Shown in pieces: positions 1 through 11,083 of a stretch of DNA of 64,000 bases; the stretch's first letter is position 1, and each line of letters opens with the position of its first letter. The notes under the pieces are model-generated. The model worked only from the letters and a program-made list of their open reading frames with translations, did not search any database and had not been told where the DNA came from. A program made the translations under genes and the position numbers. Source of the stretch: Erythrophleum ivorense (taxonomy: Eukaryota > Streptophyta > Magnoliopsida > Fabales > Fabaceae); assembly GCA_026724425.1 (NCBI GenBank), contig JAIUCV010000011.1, positions 10,623,501 through 10,687,500 of the forward strand, in the 5' to 3' direction.

Positions 1-260
1 TATAGTTAAGCCACATCCTAATAGTGGTTAGGTTGACCACTATTAATACAGTTTGTGTTAATGGCAATTAAGCCAAAATTGTCATTAAGTTCTAGCTAGC
101 CATCATTAGGGCAATCAATCTATGGTTTGAGCTAGCTGCTGTTAGGATATTTATGTCACAATGATGGTTAGCTTAAACTATTATTAGGAAATGTCTATCC
201 TAATGATGGTTTAGCTTAAATTGTTGTTAGGACATGTCTAACTTTACTTGTCCTTGTGTA
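1..260. repeat. CACTA-type subterminal repeat array (element end lies outside window)
   Basis: Short, imperfect, partly palindromic units recur here, such as GTTAAGCCACATCCTAATAG, GTGGTTAGGTTGACCAC and AATGATGGTTTAGC. They resemble the TTAACCATGG-rich arrays next to the CACTA ends at 12289 and 19572. A transposase-associated domain follows at 992, as expected inside a CACTA element. The outer terminus is not in the window, so orientation and length are inferred. Confidence 0.45.
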
Positions 261-991
261 TGTAACTTTACAAGGAAGATTTTCACACCAAATTTAAGCT
301 TAAACATTAACAGCATGAACCAATGTTTGCAAATGTTTAAGAAAACTATGTAACGTATGCATGTATTTGAGCTAGCTAGTAATTATATATATAAGTAAAA
401 ATTATGTTCAAATATTACTGTAAAGGTTCCATTCAAATGCATGCATTAGTGGGCTTTTGTTTTTAAAATTTATTCATAGTGTGTGTGTGTTGTGAAGAAT
501 ATGAAAAAGTGAGTCAAGAGTTTTTTTTTTTACCTTCTTTTTTTTTTCCTTTTCCAGGACATACTTAACCATTTCTTAGTCCTAGTTCCATTACCATAGA
601 GTTAGCCATACCTATTATTGCTTTCAAACATTGAATTTTTATTATTAAATTATTCTATACTTTAAGTTGCTTGCTAGTCCTTAAATGTGATATGTCAACA
701 TAGTCTCTTAAATGTGATTCATTTAATTATTAAATGTAATTCTAAATTAGTTTCTTTTGCTTTTCTTTTTTATTTGCTTTTTTTTATCTTTTTATATGAT
801 GACATAATGAGTATGTACACTATTGTGTATTCCTTGTTTTTTTAAGTGTGTTAGTTGAATATCCAAGTGCTCACACGTGCAAGTTTGATTATTCAATATT
901 TTTTCAGGTGTGTTAATTGAATATTGAATTTTCTTTTTTAACTGAAAACGAAGTTTTAGTTAAAGATTAGTATTTTTTTCTTTCAAAAATT
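261..991. other. AT-rich spacer, probably 5' region of the CACTA remnant
   Basis: No coding region or RNA gene is recognisable. There are poly-T runs near 520-550 and a short GT run near 480. It lies between the subterminal-like array and the transposase-associated domain and is probably the untranslated leader or first intron of the same degenerate element. Confidence 0.35.
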
Positions 992-1215
992 GATAAGTCT
1001 TGGATTGCTAAGCATAGAAATACCCATGAATATGTAGAAGGTCATAATCGATTCCTATACTTTGTATTTTTGAAATCAAGTGTTAAAGGTAGAATGATAT
1101 ATCCATGTGTTAAATGTAAGTTTAAGAAATGACAAGTTACAAAAGTGATGTATAACTACTTAATTGTTAAACAATTCCCCCAAGGGTACGCTTATTAGGT
1201 TAGACACAGGGAAAG
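992..1215 (+). pseudogene. CACTA transposase-associated domain (Transpos_assoc-like), broken
   Basis: Reading plus strand from 992 gives a start like the plant CACTA transposase-associated domain: DKSWIAKHRNTHEYVEGHNR, then a CxxCxFKK-type cysteine pair (YPCVKCKFKK) and the YNYLIVKQFPQGYAY segment. The better copy at 30592 shows the same order (VEG, CPKCKFNKWQ, HLIVKPFPRGYT). Stop codons replace at least two tryptophans (after FKK and after GYAY). No TNP2 domain follows, so the element is truncated. In intact elements this domain opens the large transposase ORF; its exact role is unclear. Family assignment is firm; the boundaries are approximate. Confidence 0.7.
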
Positions 1216-2591
1216 AAATAGGGAAAAACCTCCTATAGAATCTTTGTCAAGGCTACAAGTAAGAGAAGGATAGATTTGTAAGAATGACCCTTTGCTAGAC
1301 ATAATTTGTGATGCATTGTGTAGAAAAAGATTTCATTTAAGCATTTAAATTAAGAACTAATTTACTGTGTATGAGGTCACACAAGAATGGAGAAAACCTA
1401 GAGTAAAATTACTCTATAACAAATGGATAAAATATTAAGTGTACGATTATACAACTAGGATAGGTATCCTTCTGACCTTTGTTTGATCACTGTAACTACA
1501 TCTTCTAGAAATATAATTTTACAAAAATAAATGTCACAAAATAGTAATTCACTTAGACAAAAAGCCCTAACCTCATGGTCTTATGCAAGTACCCATTATG
1601 GAAATCCATGCAGAAATATCTCGAACAACAACTTCTAATTATTTTAATAAGTGGAAGAGAAATATAACTTCTTCCTTCACAAAAAACACCAAAAAAACAT
1701 AGAAGGAACCATGGGTTTTAGGGGCTCACTAATTATCCCAAGTTGTACCATTAAATTAAAAAAAAAATAGTTATTTATACAAAGAAATATAAAATAACAA
1801 TAAAAAAATATATTAGTCAATAGAGATTGCCTTTCGTAACTATATTATGTAGCTGGTTATAGAGAAAAATGTTTTTTTAATACTAAAATTATATATACAA
1901 GAAGTTTGTGTATTATAACTATATTAGAATTAGAAATAAAGGAAGTCTTATAATTTCATTAAAACTAAAGGCAAATCTATATAAATTACACTTAAACTAC
2001 TTTTCTCCTACTAGAACATAAGTTAAAGATTTCCAACCTGTAAAGAACCTTACAAAAATTAAGAATGGAAAACAAGCAAAGTACTTTTAAGAATCTTATT
2101 ATGTTTTACAATGTCAAGTTCAAGATGTTCTGTAACAAGGGAATTTTATGTTGATGACTAGTACAATTTGGCAAGTGAACCTTTTACATTTAGATATAAC
2201 AAGGGCCAAGGCCCAAATAGAAAGTAGGAAAAAACAAAGTCCATGTTAAACTAATGGCAAATCTATAAACTTTATCATTCATCACTACTTAATAATAGAG
2301 GAATTTTCTAAAAGTTAATTATTACAATAGAAAGGCATTGGCAGTGTGCAAAATGTGAATCAGGATTCATGCATAAGTGCAATACAAAATATGTGACTAA
2401 ACAAAAGTAGTAATACCCATAACCTATAATACTTGTCAAAGAAACACGTTGAAGGAAAAGAGGCTTTTACATCTTATAAAGCCTCTAATGATTCCCTAAT
2501 TATGATTATACCTAGGTTTATAATAATAACTAAGGTACCATTAACACTTACTTCTTAGACCATGAGAAAACCTAAACTCTAATACTAACTT
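1216..2591. other. AT-rich region with no recognisable gene
   Basis: Scanned on both strands: only short chance frames and A/T homopolymer runs. It may be further decayed CACTA sequence, because it directly follows a transposase-associated domain, but no motif proves this. It ends where a minus-strand LTR-A terminus begins. Confidence 0.4.
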
Positions 2592-5220
2592 TGTCATGCC
2601 CTAACCCAGAAGGATGATCAACACAAACTATAAGGTAGTCCTTATACTTGTAAACCTATAGGATAGTGATAAAAAATAACACAATACTAGAGAAATTCTC
2701 CAAATTATAGTTGTAAGAAGCCATCATAAAATGTTAGCAAAACCTATCATACCTAGCTTCATTAGCCCATATACTTGTCATTTATGTGCATTAGACACCA
2801 ATGATACAACTAAACCATGTATTTAAAGGTAACATTGGTCCATTTACATATCAATCAGGGTTATATGGATTCAAAGTTCATATTTTTGTTTTTATTCATT
2901 CATATTTATCATAAACACGTTTGTTTTGATCCATTTAGCCATAAAATACAAGTAGGAGGCTTCAAGGATTCATATAGCTTGAATTTGCCATCTAACCACA
3001 ACTTTGTACAAATTTTGACAATGCATATCTTGAGCTATAGACTTTGATTCACACAAATTAGGTGTCTATAGAAAGCTCAAGAATGAACTACATGCTGTAA
3101 AAATTTTAAATACAATTGAGACCATTTGTCCCCTTTAATGCCCTAAAGATCAAAGGCTATAGAAGGTGATCAACACATAATTGGACTCCCAACTTCAAAA
3201 ATGTAAAACTTCAACTATGCAATTTTGATTTATGCAAACTTAGTGGCTACAAAAAGCTTATAATGAGAATTATCTATTGTAAAAATTTTAGATCAAAACA
3301 AGTTCATTTGGTCCCTTAAATCTCATGAAAATAGCAACCAAAAACATATGAATAGTCACACAGGATTTTCTACATTTTTCAGCCTCCATAAAGCTCTAAA
3401 AATTATGATCTTTTGCTCCATGAAAAGCTTATAATGTGCCCTAAGTGCCTGCCAAATTTTAGCCTAAAATTAGTCCATTTGGCCTAATTTTGGTTTATGG
3501 ACATTTTATGGCTCATAAGATTCCGGTTTATGTTTCCAAAGGGTCTTAAATGTGCCATATAATGCCATGTAACCATTTGGACACATTTTAAATGTTGAAT
3601 GAGGCATGCAAGGCTAGTTCAACATGTCTTAAATACCATACATCCCAAAATGATCCTCCCACATGTCATTTTACACACATATGAACTAGAACCTAAAGCG
3701 TCATATTACATAATATTGCATATTGGCAACCACAAATGGTTCATACATCATATCCTTGTACTTTTAAGTTTGTTGGAATGATCATACATTAAATTACATA
3801 TATACATAGTCATTGGTACAAGAATATGTCCTAAATCACAAACTATTGTCAATGTAGCTCTTCTTATGCTTTTTACTCTTGATTTTTACTTTCTTGAGAG
3901 CCACCTATACATAGTTAGGGAAAATAAGAGAAAGAGTGAGATTCAAAAAAATCTCAATAGCTAATCTAACATTCAAACACACATATATGACTCACCCAAG
4001 TACATGAAAGTAAGTATGCATATCATACAATTATGATAAAATCATAAATCATGGTCTAAGGATCCCATAACTTTTTCAAGAGCAATATCAAGCTCTAAAG
4101 ATTTTTTGCCTAACCTCACTCAACACCTAGGGACTTTTGATTTAGTTTCATATACTTTCAGGGACTTTTGACTTAACCTCACCCACAATTGGAACTTTTG
4201 GTCTAGTTTCACCCTTACTTGGAGACTTTTGGTCTCACTTCACCTATTCCAAAGAACTTTTGGCATAACCATACCTATTCAAGAGCCATTCCTTTTTCAC
4301 ATGCAATCTAATGTCATACAATTACATAACATGTCCAATCAATCAACAAATCATATGAATAACACACAATATATACAAGCAACCAAGAAACTCAAGCAAA
4401 CCATTCATATACATAAGAATGAAGAAAAAGCTACTTTGTTGCATAAATTTCTTTTAATTCTCCTTAATCTCTTCTTTTGATCCCATGAACTTATGACCAT
4501 CCTTGATTATACTCTCACTTGTTTAGCCTAGATAAATTAAATAGAACACAAAATAATCAATGGAATCATACGCATATTCATTCTAACCTTATGCATGCAA
4601 ACTAGGGTTTTATATGCTCACATCGCCCTTAATGAAGCAACTCCCACAATTTAACTTTTTGGCTCCAAATTCTCACTCAATATAGACCATATGGCTTTAT
4701 TAGAACTCACTGGAGCTATCATATGCATAATTTAATAAGTCTAGCACTAAGTTGCTTCTTTAGTACTAATTGAACCCTAAATTTTTTACCTTTCAAAATA
4801 AGGTTTTTAAATTCAAACCAATGGTTCCTTTAACATTTATAATTTATGTCTAGACTATTTATAAATTTATAATCAACAAAATAACTCTTTAGGAACCACT
4901 TTTTGTTCTAGGCAAGAGACAAGTTTCAAGAATGGCTTCCGTTGTCTTTTGTTCATTTCTTTTAGGGAATTGATACCTATGAAGCTTCCTTAGCTTCTTT
5001 TTAGTTCAGTTATACTCTTACATGGTTTGAAATGCTATTCTAAAGTTTCATACTTCCTAAGGTGCAATCAAAACCCTAGGTATCCAATCTTGCAACCTAT
5101 GACTTTTTAATAGCTTTTTTTAGTTCTATATTAATCTTCATGTTTCAAAACCCTAATTACCATCATGTTTTAATCAAAAACCAATTCCTCCCATATTCAT
5201 ATTAGGTTGGCTAAACCCTA
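2592..5220 (-). mobile_element. LTR-A (solo LTR), 3' part, minus strand; split by the nested insertion at 5221
   Basis: The left end TGTCATGCCCTAACCC matches the LTR-A terminus at 62870 (TGTGACACCTTAACC). From about 3060 the sequence runs collinear with 14550-16400 and with the reverse complement of 8000-9400. Shared landmarks are the ~31-bp GGGACTTTTGGTYT repeats at 4085-4290, the poor GATTCAAA-AATCTCA block near 3950, and the AAGTTGCTTCTTTAG stretch near 4750. At 5220 the match stops in gypsy coding sequence. The missing outer portion reappears, in the same orientation, at 10285-11083. Flanking 5-mers (AACTT left, AAACC right) do not match, so a target duplication is not demonstrated. Confidence 0.7.
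4085..4290 (-). repeat. ~31-bp tandem repeats of LTR-A
   Basis: About six diverged units, each containing GGGACTTTTGGTYT or a close variant followed by a CACTTCACC-like half, spaced about 30-32 bp. They are the reverse complement of the GGTGAGAC..CAAAAGTC array at 8515-8700 in the plus-strand copy. Their place inside the LTR is constant between copies. Confidence 0.75.
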
Positions 5221-5225
5221 ATGAG

Positions 5226-5690
5226 CTATTTGTGATTTATTGTGATGCCTCGGGCAAAAGATTATGATGTGTATTGATACAGCAGGGTAGAGTAGTGGCA
5301 TATGCCTCTAGGCAGTTGAGGTCTCATGAGGAGAATTATCCTACACATGACCAGGAGTTAGCCACCGTAGTGTTTACTCTTAAAATCTAGAAGCACTATC
5401 TGTATGGTGCTACCATAGAGATTTACAGTGACTACAAAAGTCTGAAATACCTATTAAATTAAAAGGAACTGAATATGAGATATAGGAGATGGATGGAATT
5501 CCTGAAGAATTATGATTATCCCTTGAAGTATCATCAAGGCAAGGCCAATGTGGTTGCGGATGCCCTAAGTAGGAAGTCCATTAGTGCAGCCCATATGATG
5601 ATTAAGGAGCAAGAGCTCCTAAAGAAATTTAGAAACTTGAACCTCTCTTGTCAAGTGGTATCGGGTAAATTGTATCTAAGTGAAACCTGA
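5226..5690 (+). pseudogene. Gypsy RNase H and connector, degenerate
   Basis: The frame reads YCDASG, then [29 protein letters not shown], a stop where tryptophan is expected before KHYLYG, IYSDYKSLKYL, then RRWMEFLKNYDYPLKYHQGK and ANVVADALSRK. These are the conserved blocks of gypsy RNase H and the following connector. The visible stops are TGG to TAG before KHYLYG, a CAA to TAA-type change before KELNMR, and a TGA early in the domain. In a working element this domain removes RNA from the RNA-DNA hybrid. No intact frame longer than 71 codons remains. Confidence 0.85.
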
Positions 5691-5849
5691 ATTGAGAATG
5701 AGTTGAGAACCTATATCTTAGATGCCTAAAAAGAGGATAAGTTCCTGAATCAGGTCAGGAATAAGATTTTTCAAGGTAAGACCTCAGATTTCAGAGTGTC
5801 TAAGGATGGTATGATAGTATACTGAGATAAAGTATGTGTGCCTAAACGG

Positions 5850-7128
5850 AATGAATTAAGAGAAAGCATTTTAGAAGAGGCATATAAGAGTAAGTATACT
5901 ATCCATCTAAGTGCCACCAAGATATATCAATATTTGAAAAGGATTTTCTAGTAGCTAGGGATGAAAAATGACATAACGAATTACATGGCTAGATACCTAA
6001 TGTGTCAAAAGATAAAAATAGAACATCAAAAACTCGTTGGGTTGTTACAACCCCTAGATATCCCTGAGTGAAAGTGGGATAGTATAGTTATAGACTTTGT
6101 TATGAGATTATATAGAATATCTTCTAGACACGATGCTATTTGTGTAATTGTGGATAAACTGATAAAATCTACACACTTTTTAGCTATCAGGGCTACTTAC
6201 ATACTAGATAAATTAGCTCAATTGTATATCAGAGAGATAGTGCGATTTCACGGAATACCCAATAGTATAGTTTTGGATAGAGACCCCAAGTTCACATCGA
6301 ACTTCTAAAAGTTGTTGTAACATATGCTTTAGGGACTAGTTGCAATTTAGTACTACATATCACCCCCAAACAGATAGTCAAACCGAGAGGACCATCCAAA
6401 CCTTGGAAGATATGTTGACGGCATGTGTGGTAGAGATGAGGGGTAACTGGGATGCGTATTTACTATTAGTATAGTTTGCATATAATAATAGTTACCATTC
6501 CAGTATTCAAATGGCCCCTTATGAGGCTCTGTATGGGAGAAAATGTAAATCCCCTCTGTGTTAGATTGAGCTAGGTGAGAGGAGTTTGATAGGACTTGAG
6601 ATTGTGGACTAGACCACTCGACAAACAAAATTGATTAAAAAGAAACTCCTCACAACCCAAAATAGGTAGAAAAGCTATTCTGATAAAAGAAGGACGCCAT
6701 TAGAGTTTAAGATTAAAGACCATGTGTTCATTCGAGTGTCTCCAACGACAGGGTGGGTCGGTCAATGAGAGTAACGAAGCTCAATTCTAAATATATTGGT
6801 CGTTTAAAATCCTTAAAAAAATTAGACCCGTGGCTTACCAGCTAGCCTTACCTCCTAACCTAGCCCAAATCCATGATGTTTTTCATGTCTCCCAGTTGAA
6901 AAAGTACTTACCAGACCCCTCACATGTCATAGAATATGAGCATGTTTAATTGCAGGAAAATCTTTACTATGTAGTGAAACCAAAGAGAATTGTGAATGCT
7001 AAACTGAAATAACTGAGGAACAAGAGCATTTCTTTGGTGAAAGTGATTTGGAGGGGTCTGACATCTGAGGAAGCAACCTAGGAACTTGAGGAAGAGATGA
7101 GAATGAAATATCCAGAACTTTTCCCTTA
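5850..7128 (+). pseudogene. Gypsy integrase and C-terminal tail, degenerate
   Basis: The integrase core is recognisable by KWDSIVIDFV (first catalytic Asp), IVRFHGIPNSIVLDRDPKFT (second Asp) and, in another frame after about 6345, YHPQTDSQTERTIQTLEDML (catalytic Glu), then FAYNNSYHSSIQMAPYEALY and GRKCKSPLC. Tryptophan codons have become stops before KWDSI, after FTSNF and after SPLC. The tail includes VAYQLALPPNLAQIHDVFHV. Integrase would join element DNA to the host chromosome. Frame change plus stops rule out function. Confidence 0.85.
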
Positions 7129-7160
7129 AGGTATGTGTTTAAATTTCGGGGATAAAATTT

Positions 7161-7177
7161 ATTTAAGGGGGATGGAA
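7161..7177 (+). promoter_or_regulatory. Polypurine tract upstream of 3' LTR
   Basis: TTTAAGGGGGATGGAA lies just 5' of the LTR start TGTAACATCC. A purine-rich tract at this spot is where plus-strand DNA synthesis of gypsy elements is primed. Position and composition fit; it follows the end of the pol tail by about 40 bases. Confidence 0.7.
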
Positions 7178-7217
7178 ATGTAACATCCAAAATTTTTGAA
7201 AATTTTCTAAGTCTTCT

Positions 7218-7338
7218 GGCTATAGCCAAGACCCCTGTTAGCTATAGCGAATATACTTGTTCACTACAGCGAGTTTGCACTTAGTTATAATGAATGTACC
7301 AGTTTACCATAGCAAGGATGAAGTTCGCTATAGTGAGT
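7218..7338 (+). repeat. 21-22-bp phased CTATAGCGA motif array in LTR U3
   Basis: Six related cores start at 7220, 7242, 7264, 7285, 7307 and 7328: CTATAGCC, CTATAGCGA, CTACAGCGA, TTATAATGA, CCATAGCAA and CTATAGTGA. Spacing is 22, 22, 21, 22, 21. Several are near-perfect palindromes (GGCTATAGCC is exact). Further unphased relatives lie at 7386 and 7446 (TGCTATAGCA). U3 is where the promoter and enhancers of an LTR element lie. Confidence 0.8.
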
Positions 7339-8514
7339 TTATGCATCCCATACAAAATCCAAGGGATTTCTTGTAATAGCCCGTGTTGTAGCGAGAACAG
7401 GGGCCTGGGACTAATAAATGTTCTCCATAAGGAAGGATGTTTTCTGCTATAGCAAGGTTTATTCTGGAAAAAGCATGAAAAAATATATTTTTACTTCTTA
7501 AAGACCCTAGAAGCCTCTCTTATCTTCTAACCGACATATGCTTTGTCTAAAAATAAAGAAGAGGGCTGGAGAAAGAGAGAGCGAGAGAGAAAAACCAAGA
7601 AAAGCCAAGAAAAAAGGGAGAACATTAAGGAAAGGTGAGAAAATTATAAGAATTCATGGTTTCTTCCTTTAGAAAATCAGTTTCTCTCTCTCTCTCTGCT
7701 CTCTCTTTCCATAGTTTTGAGTGCTCATATGGTTCTGTTTTGGGCTAAATTCAAAGGAGGAAGTGTAAGGATTTGAGGAGAAGATTTAAGCAAAGGAAGA
7801 ACCTCTTGGAAAGAGCTTGATTCAAGGCAACTTCTTTCAATTTTGTTGCATCTTCTTCGCTTGCTTCTTCTTAAGTGTTTTGGCCAAGAACAGAACCATG
7901 AAAGGAAGGAAGTTCTGACCTAGAACAAGCATAAAAATCATAAATTAATATTTAGGAAGCTAGGAAATACAAACTAAGTGGAAGAAAGCTAGTGAACTTC
8001 AATATAGGAATCATAGGGTTCTTGAACATTTTGTAAAATCTAATTTTGTCTAAGAATTTCCTAGCGTTTATGAGTATTTGTTTGAATTTATAAGACCCTT
8101 AGGAGCCTTCCTAAGTGCCTTTCCCTTCAAGAAAAATTTAGAAGCTTCATTAGACCTTTTATGAAACAAAAAGGGAATCATAAACTAAGTATGCTTCTTA
8201 AGTGTGTATATGTGTGTGAGGTATTGACTTGTTCCAAGAGGGTAATTGAGTGCTAATTGTTATGTCTAGGTCAAAGAACTCAAGCTCCATCTAGTTGTAG
8301 TTGTAAGATAGAGAAGGGAAAAGAGAAGTTAAAATGAAAGACTTGTGTTGACTTGCAAGGTAGCTCTTCACTTTTTCTTATTGCATTCTTGGATGTATGA
8401 TGGTCATCATATGCTTGTGTGTGCACTTGTACTGTCAGACATGTCATTTGATATTGCCTTATTGCATTGGTACAAATATGCTTATGTTTTGGATGGTGAA
8501 ATTTGCTTTTAAAG

Positions 8515-8700
8515 GGTGAGGTGGTGCCAAAAGTGCCTTGTGATGGGTGAGATGGAGCCAAAAGTCCTTAGGAATTGGTGAGACAAAGCTAAAAATCTCA
8601 TGAATGAGTGTGACCAAGTCAAAAGTCTTTAAACCAAAGGTGAGACTAATCCAAAAGTCTCAAAAATAGGGTGAGGTTAGACCAAAAGCCTTAAAGCTTA
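8515..8700 (+). repeat. 31-bp tandem repeats, six units (LTR-A)
   Basis: Units of the form GGTGAGAC..A..CAAAAGTC start near 8515, 8546, 8577, 8607, 8639 and 8670, a 31-bp period. Individual units differ at about a quarter of positions. The same array, in the matching place, is found in the other LTR-A copies (4085, 15270 and 22500 regions). Confidence 0.85.
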
Positions 8701-10284
8701 TTTTTGGCATTGATGTAATTTTCATGACATGTAAATCATGTGTTGTATGACTTTTAATGGTTGGATGCCTACTTGCATGTTTTGACATGTTTATATACCT
8801 TGATTGCTTCCTTAAATGAGTGTACGAGCTACTTAGATTCCATGAATCTCACCCTCTTTCCTCTCCCATCTTAACATGTTAGGTGGAGTTCAAGGAGATC
8901 AAAGTGCAAGTCAAGGAGCTTAGTTGAGCATACTTAATTAATTGTATAGCTTGTTTTGGTTCTTTTAATGTAAAGAAATGCCAAAATATATATGTATATA
9001 TTATTTTTGACATGTAAACATATGAATAAGTGTAAAGGCATGCATATGTGATGTATGAACCAATTGTGGAACCAAAGAAATGAGAATGTAAGTTTTTGGT
9101 ATTTGGTAGCCCATTCTTAAATGTGTATTCTTGTATGTAATATAATGATTTTGAGAAGCATGATGGTATAGACCACTTGGGCAATTCATATATGATGTAT
9201 TAGTGCTTTTAAACTTACCCAAGAGGTGTCAAACACTAAAAGGAGCTATTTGGACTAAAGAGTTATATTATGAGAAGCAAAAATGACCATATTAGTGGGT
9301 TGCATCACTTTTTGTCCAAATGAGCTCTCTTTGATCTAAAATTTGGCATAAATCTAAAACTTGTTAAGAGATTTTTGGAAAGTTAAAGTGCAGAATATTT
9401 AGAGGTATATAAAATTTTGTGAATTTTTGAATTTGAAAATTTTTCTAGTTTTTGTTAGTGCACTATACAATTGGTCCAAAAATGATTCTGTGTCATTCAT
9501 GGAGCAAACGATATCTAATTACTATAAAATTTTATAAAGAGAAATTAGACATTTTACAGTGATCTATACCTATTGGAAACACCTCAATTGGAGGTTTGTA
9601 GAGGGAGAAATAATTTTCTGAAATTCTATGTTAGCATCAAGGATGACAGCTGACCTTGGTTATTATTCCATCAGTTTTCAAGCTCTAAAGGATATTGAAC
9701 TAGTCTAAACTTATTTTTTCCCTCTAGTTAATATTTGTAGCTTTCCAAATTGGTATAATTTTCCTAGATTAGATTTTTATAGAATTAGTTATGAATTTTT
9801 AAATTTATGTCAATAAGCTATATCAGATTTATAGGCAGCTCGACCTCCCTACATTTTCTATTGTCAAACATGATCCAAATGAGATTTTCATAATTGGGAA
9901 TTATTCTTAGTATAAATTTGACATCTAAAGCTTTCCAGAAAGCTACGATTTTCATGATTCCCATTTTTCTCAAATTAATTATGATTTTTCAAAATTGGAG
10001 CCAAAAATCTAACTTTTGGACCCGTGAGAGAATCGGCATTTTTTTTTGTTTTTAGCCTCATATCCGTGGTTCATAAATTGTTTTATGATATGTATAAGTT
10101 GTATAAATAGAGTTTGAGTAGGGAATGTAATTAATGGGTTCACAGGATTCACAGGGCAAAGTACGAACGTTTAGACCCCAACATAACGCATTTAAATGCC
10201 ACGGTTTTAGTTCTTTTCTTTGGAAATTATATGGAATCAAGCTTAAATGATGGATAATCAAGGTTAATACATTATGATGTTATA

Positions 10285-11083
10285 GTAGAAAAGCTTTTAC
10301 AAAAGTTAGAAAAGCTAAAACTCCTTATTTACTTACCTTTACAAAGCTTCTTTCATTCGTCATCCTTGGTCTCTTCTCCACATCCTTGGTTCTGAATTTG
10401 GGTAGAGTTAAGTCAATTATTAGGGCTAAGGGATGTGCTAGTCTGATATAAAGAGAGAAAAGGTGTTTTATAATATTTTTCAAAACACCTATTATGCCCC
10501 TCCACTTCAATGTCTTCGTTCGAACTCATTTTAAATCTTTTTTAGAACCGTATTTTTTCATCATGAAATTTAGGTCCTTTAGTTTATTAAAAATGCTTTG
10601 TTTCAAATTTATAGAGTTCAGAATAATCCTAAATAATTTAGTCAAAGTTTAAGTCAATTAATGACCTAAATTATACATCGAAAGGGTTTTAATTATTTTG
10701 ACAATTCTTATTATTTTCTTGGTTTCTAAAATCCCCCAAGGAGCTTAATTTTACCATTTAAAACTTCTTCCTTCAAGTTTTTAAAATTTTGCCCAAAATT
10801 ACAATTTTGTCACTGCATTTATAGTTCATTCTATTTAGTCATTTCAACTCCAATTTTGGGCCATCTTTGGTTTTCCATCCTCATTTCTAAATGTTTTATT
10901 TAGCGTTGTAGCCTTAATTTGCCTCAATTCATTTTATTCTGAGGTCCTCTTTCATTAACCATACAGTTTTGATTCTGGTTTCTATTAATTCACACTACTT
11001 TTCTCTAAGCTTGTGACCCCATTTAAATGATTTATTCCGCCCTTTAGGAACTATTTTAAATTACCAAATCATAGGGCATTACA
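10285..11083 (-). mobile_element. LTR-A (solo LTR), 5' part (U3/R), minus strand; continuation of 2592-5220
   Basis: On the minus strand it starts TGTAATGCCC at 11083. It then carries the U3 landmarks shared with 17334-16800 and 20606-21200: ATTGACTTAAACTTTGAC, a CTAAATTTCATGATGAAAAA block, and a run into the CTCCTT..TTTACAAAGC leader. Its inner edge (10285-10340) aligns with 16460-16500, directly following the part that ends at 5220. The two pieces together make a roughly 3.4-kb LTR, the size of the undisturbed solo copies. Confidence 0.75.

Larger units (their letters stand above)
5221..7178 (+). mobile_element. Ty3/gypsy retrotransposon internal remnant (5' truncated), Del/Tekay-like
   Basis: The element starts abruptly inside RNase H and continues through integrase and the C-terminal tail to a polypurine tract and the 3' LTR at 7179. 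Gag, protease and reverse transcriptase are missing. Readable blocks in order: RNase H (5226-5590), zinc-binding and integrase core (5850-6480), GAG-pol tail with HDVFHVSQLKKYLPDPSHV (about 6830-6930) and EEAT-ELEEEMRMKYPELFP (about 7060-7128). The tail resembles Del/Tekay-type chromoviruses; that lineage is inferred. At least ten stops and one frame change (6300-6360) make it non-functional. It sits inside a minus-strand LTR-A copy. Confidence 0.85.
7179..10284 (+). mobile_element. LTR-A, 3' LTR of the gypsy remnant
   Basis: It begins TGTAACATCCAAAATTTTTG immediately after the polypurine tract and ends near GGTTAATACATTATGATG-TTATA at 10284, comparable to the GGCTAAGGTATTACA end at 24175. 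Length is about 3.1 kb. It contains a U3 array of CTATAGCGA motifs (7218-7338), a purine-rich GAGAGAGAGCGAG leader-like stretch (7570-7620), the 31-bp repeats (8515-8700), the GAATCTCACCC block (8842) and the CCAAATGAG-rich downstream part. This copy ties the whole LTR-A repeat family to a gypsy pol, so the other copies in the window can be called LTRs rather than unknown repeats. Confidence 0.8.
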
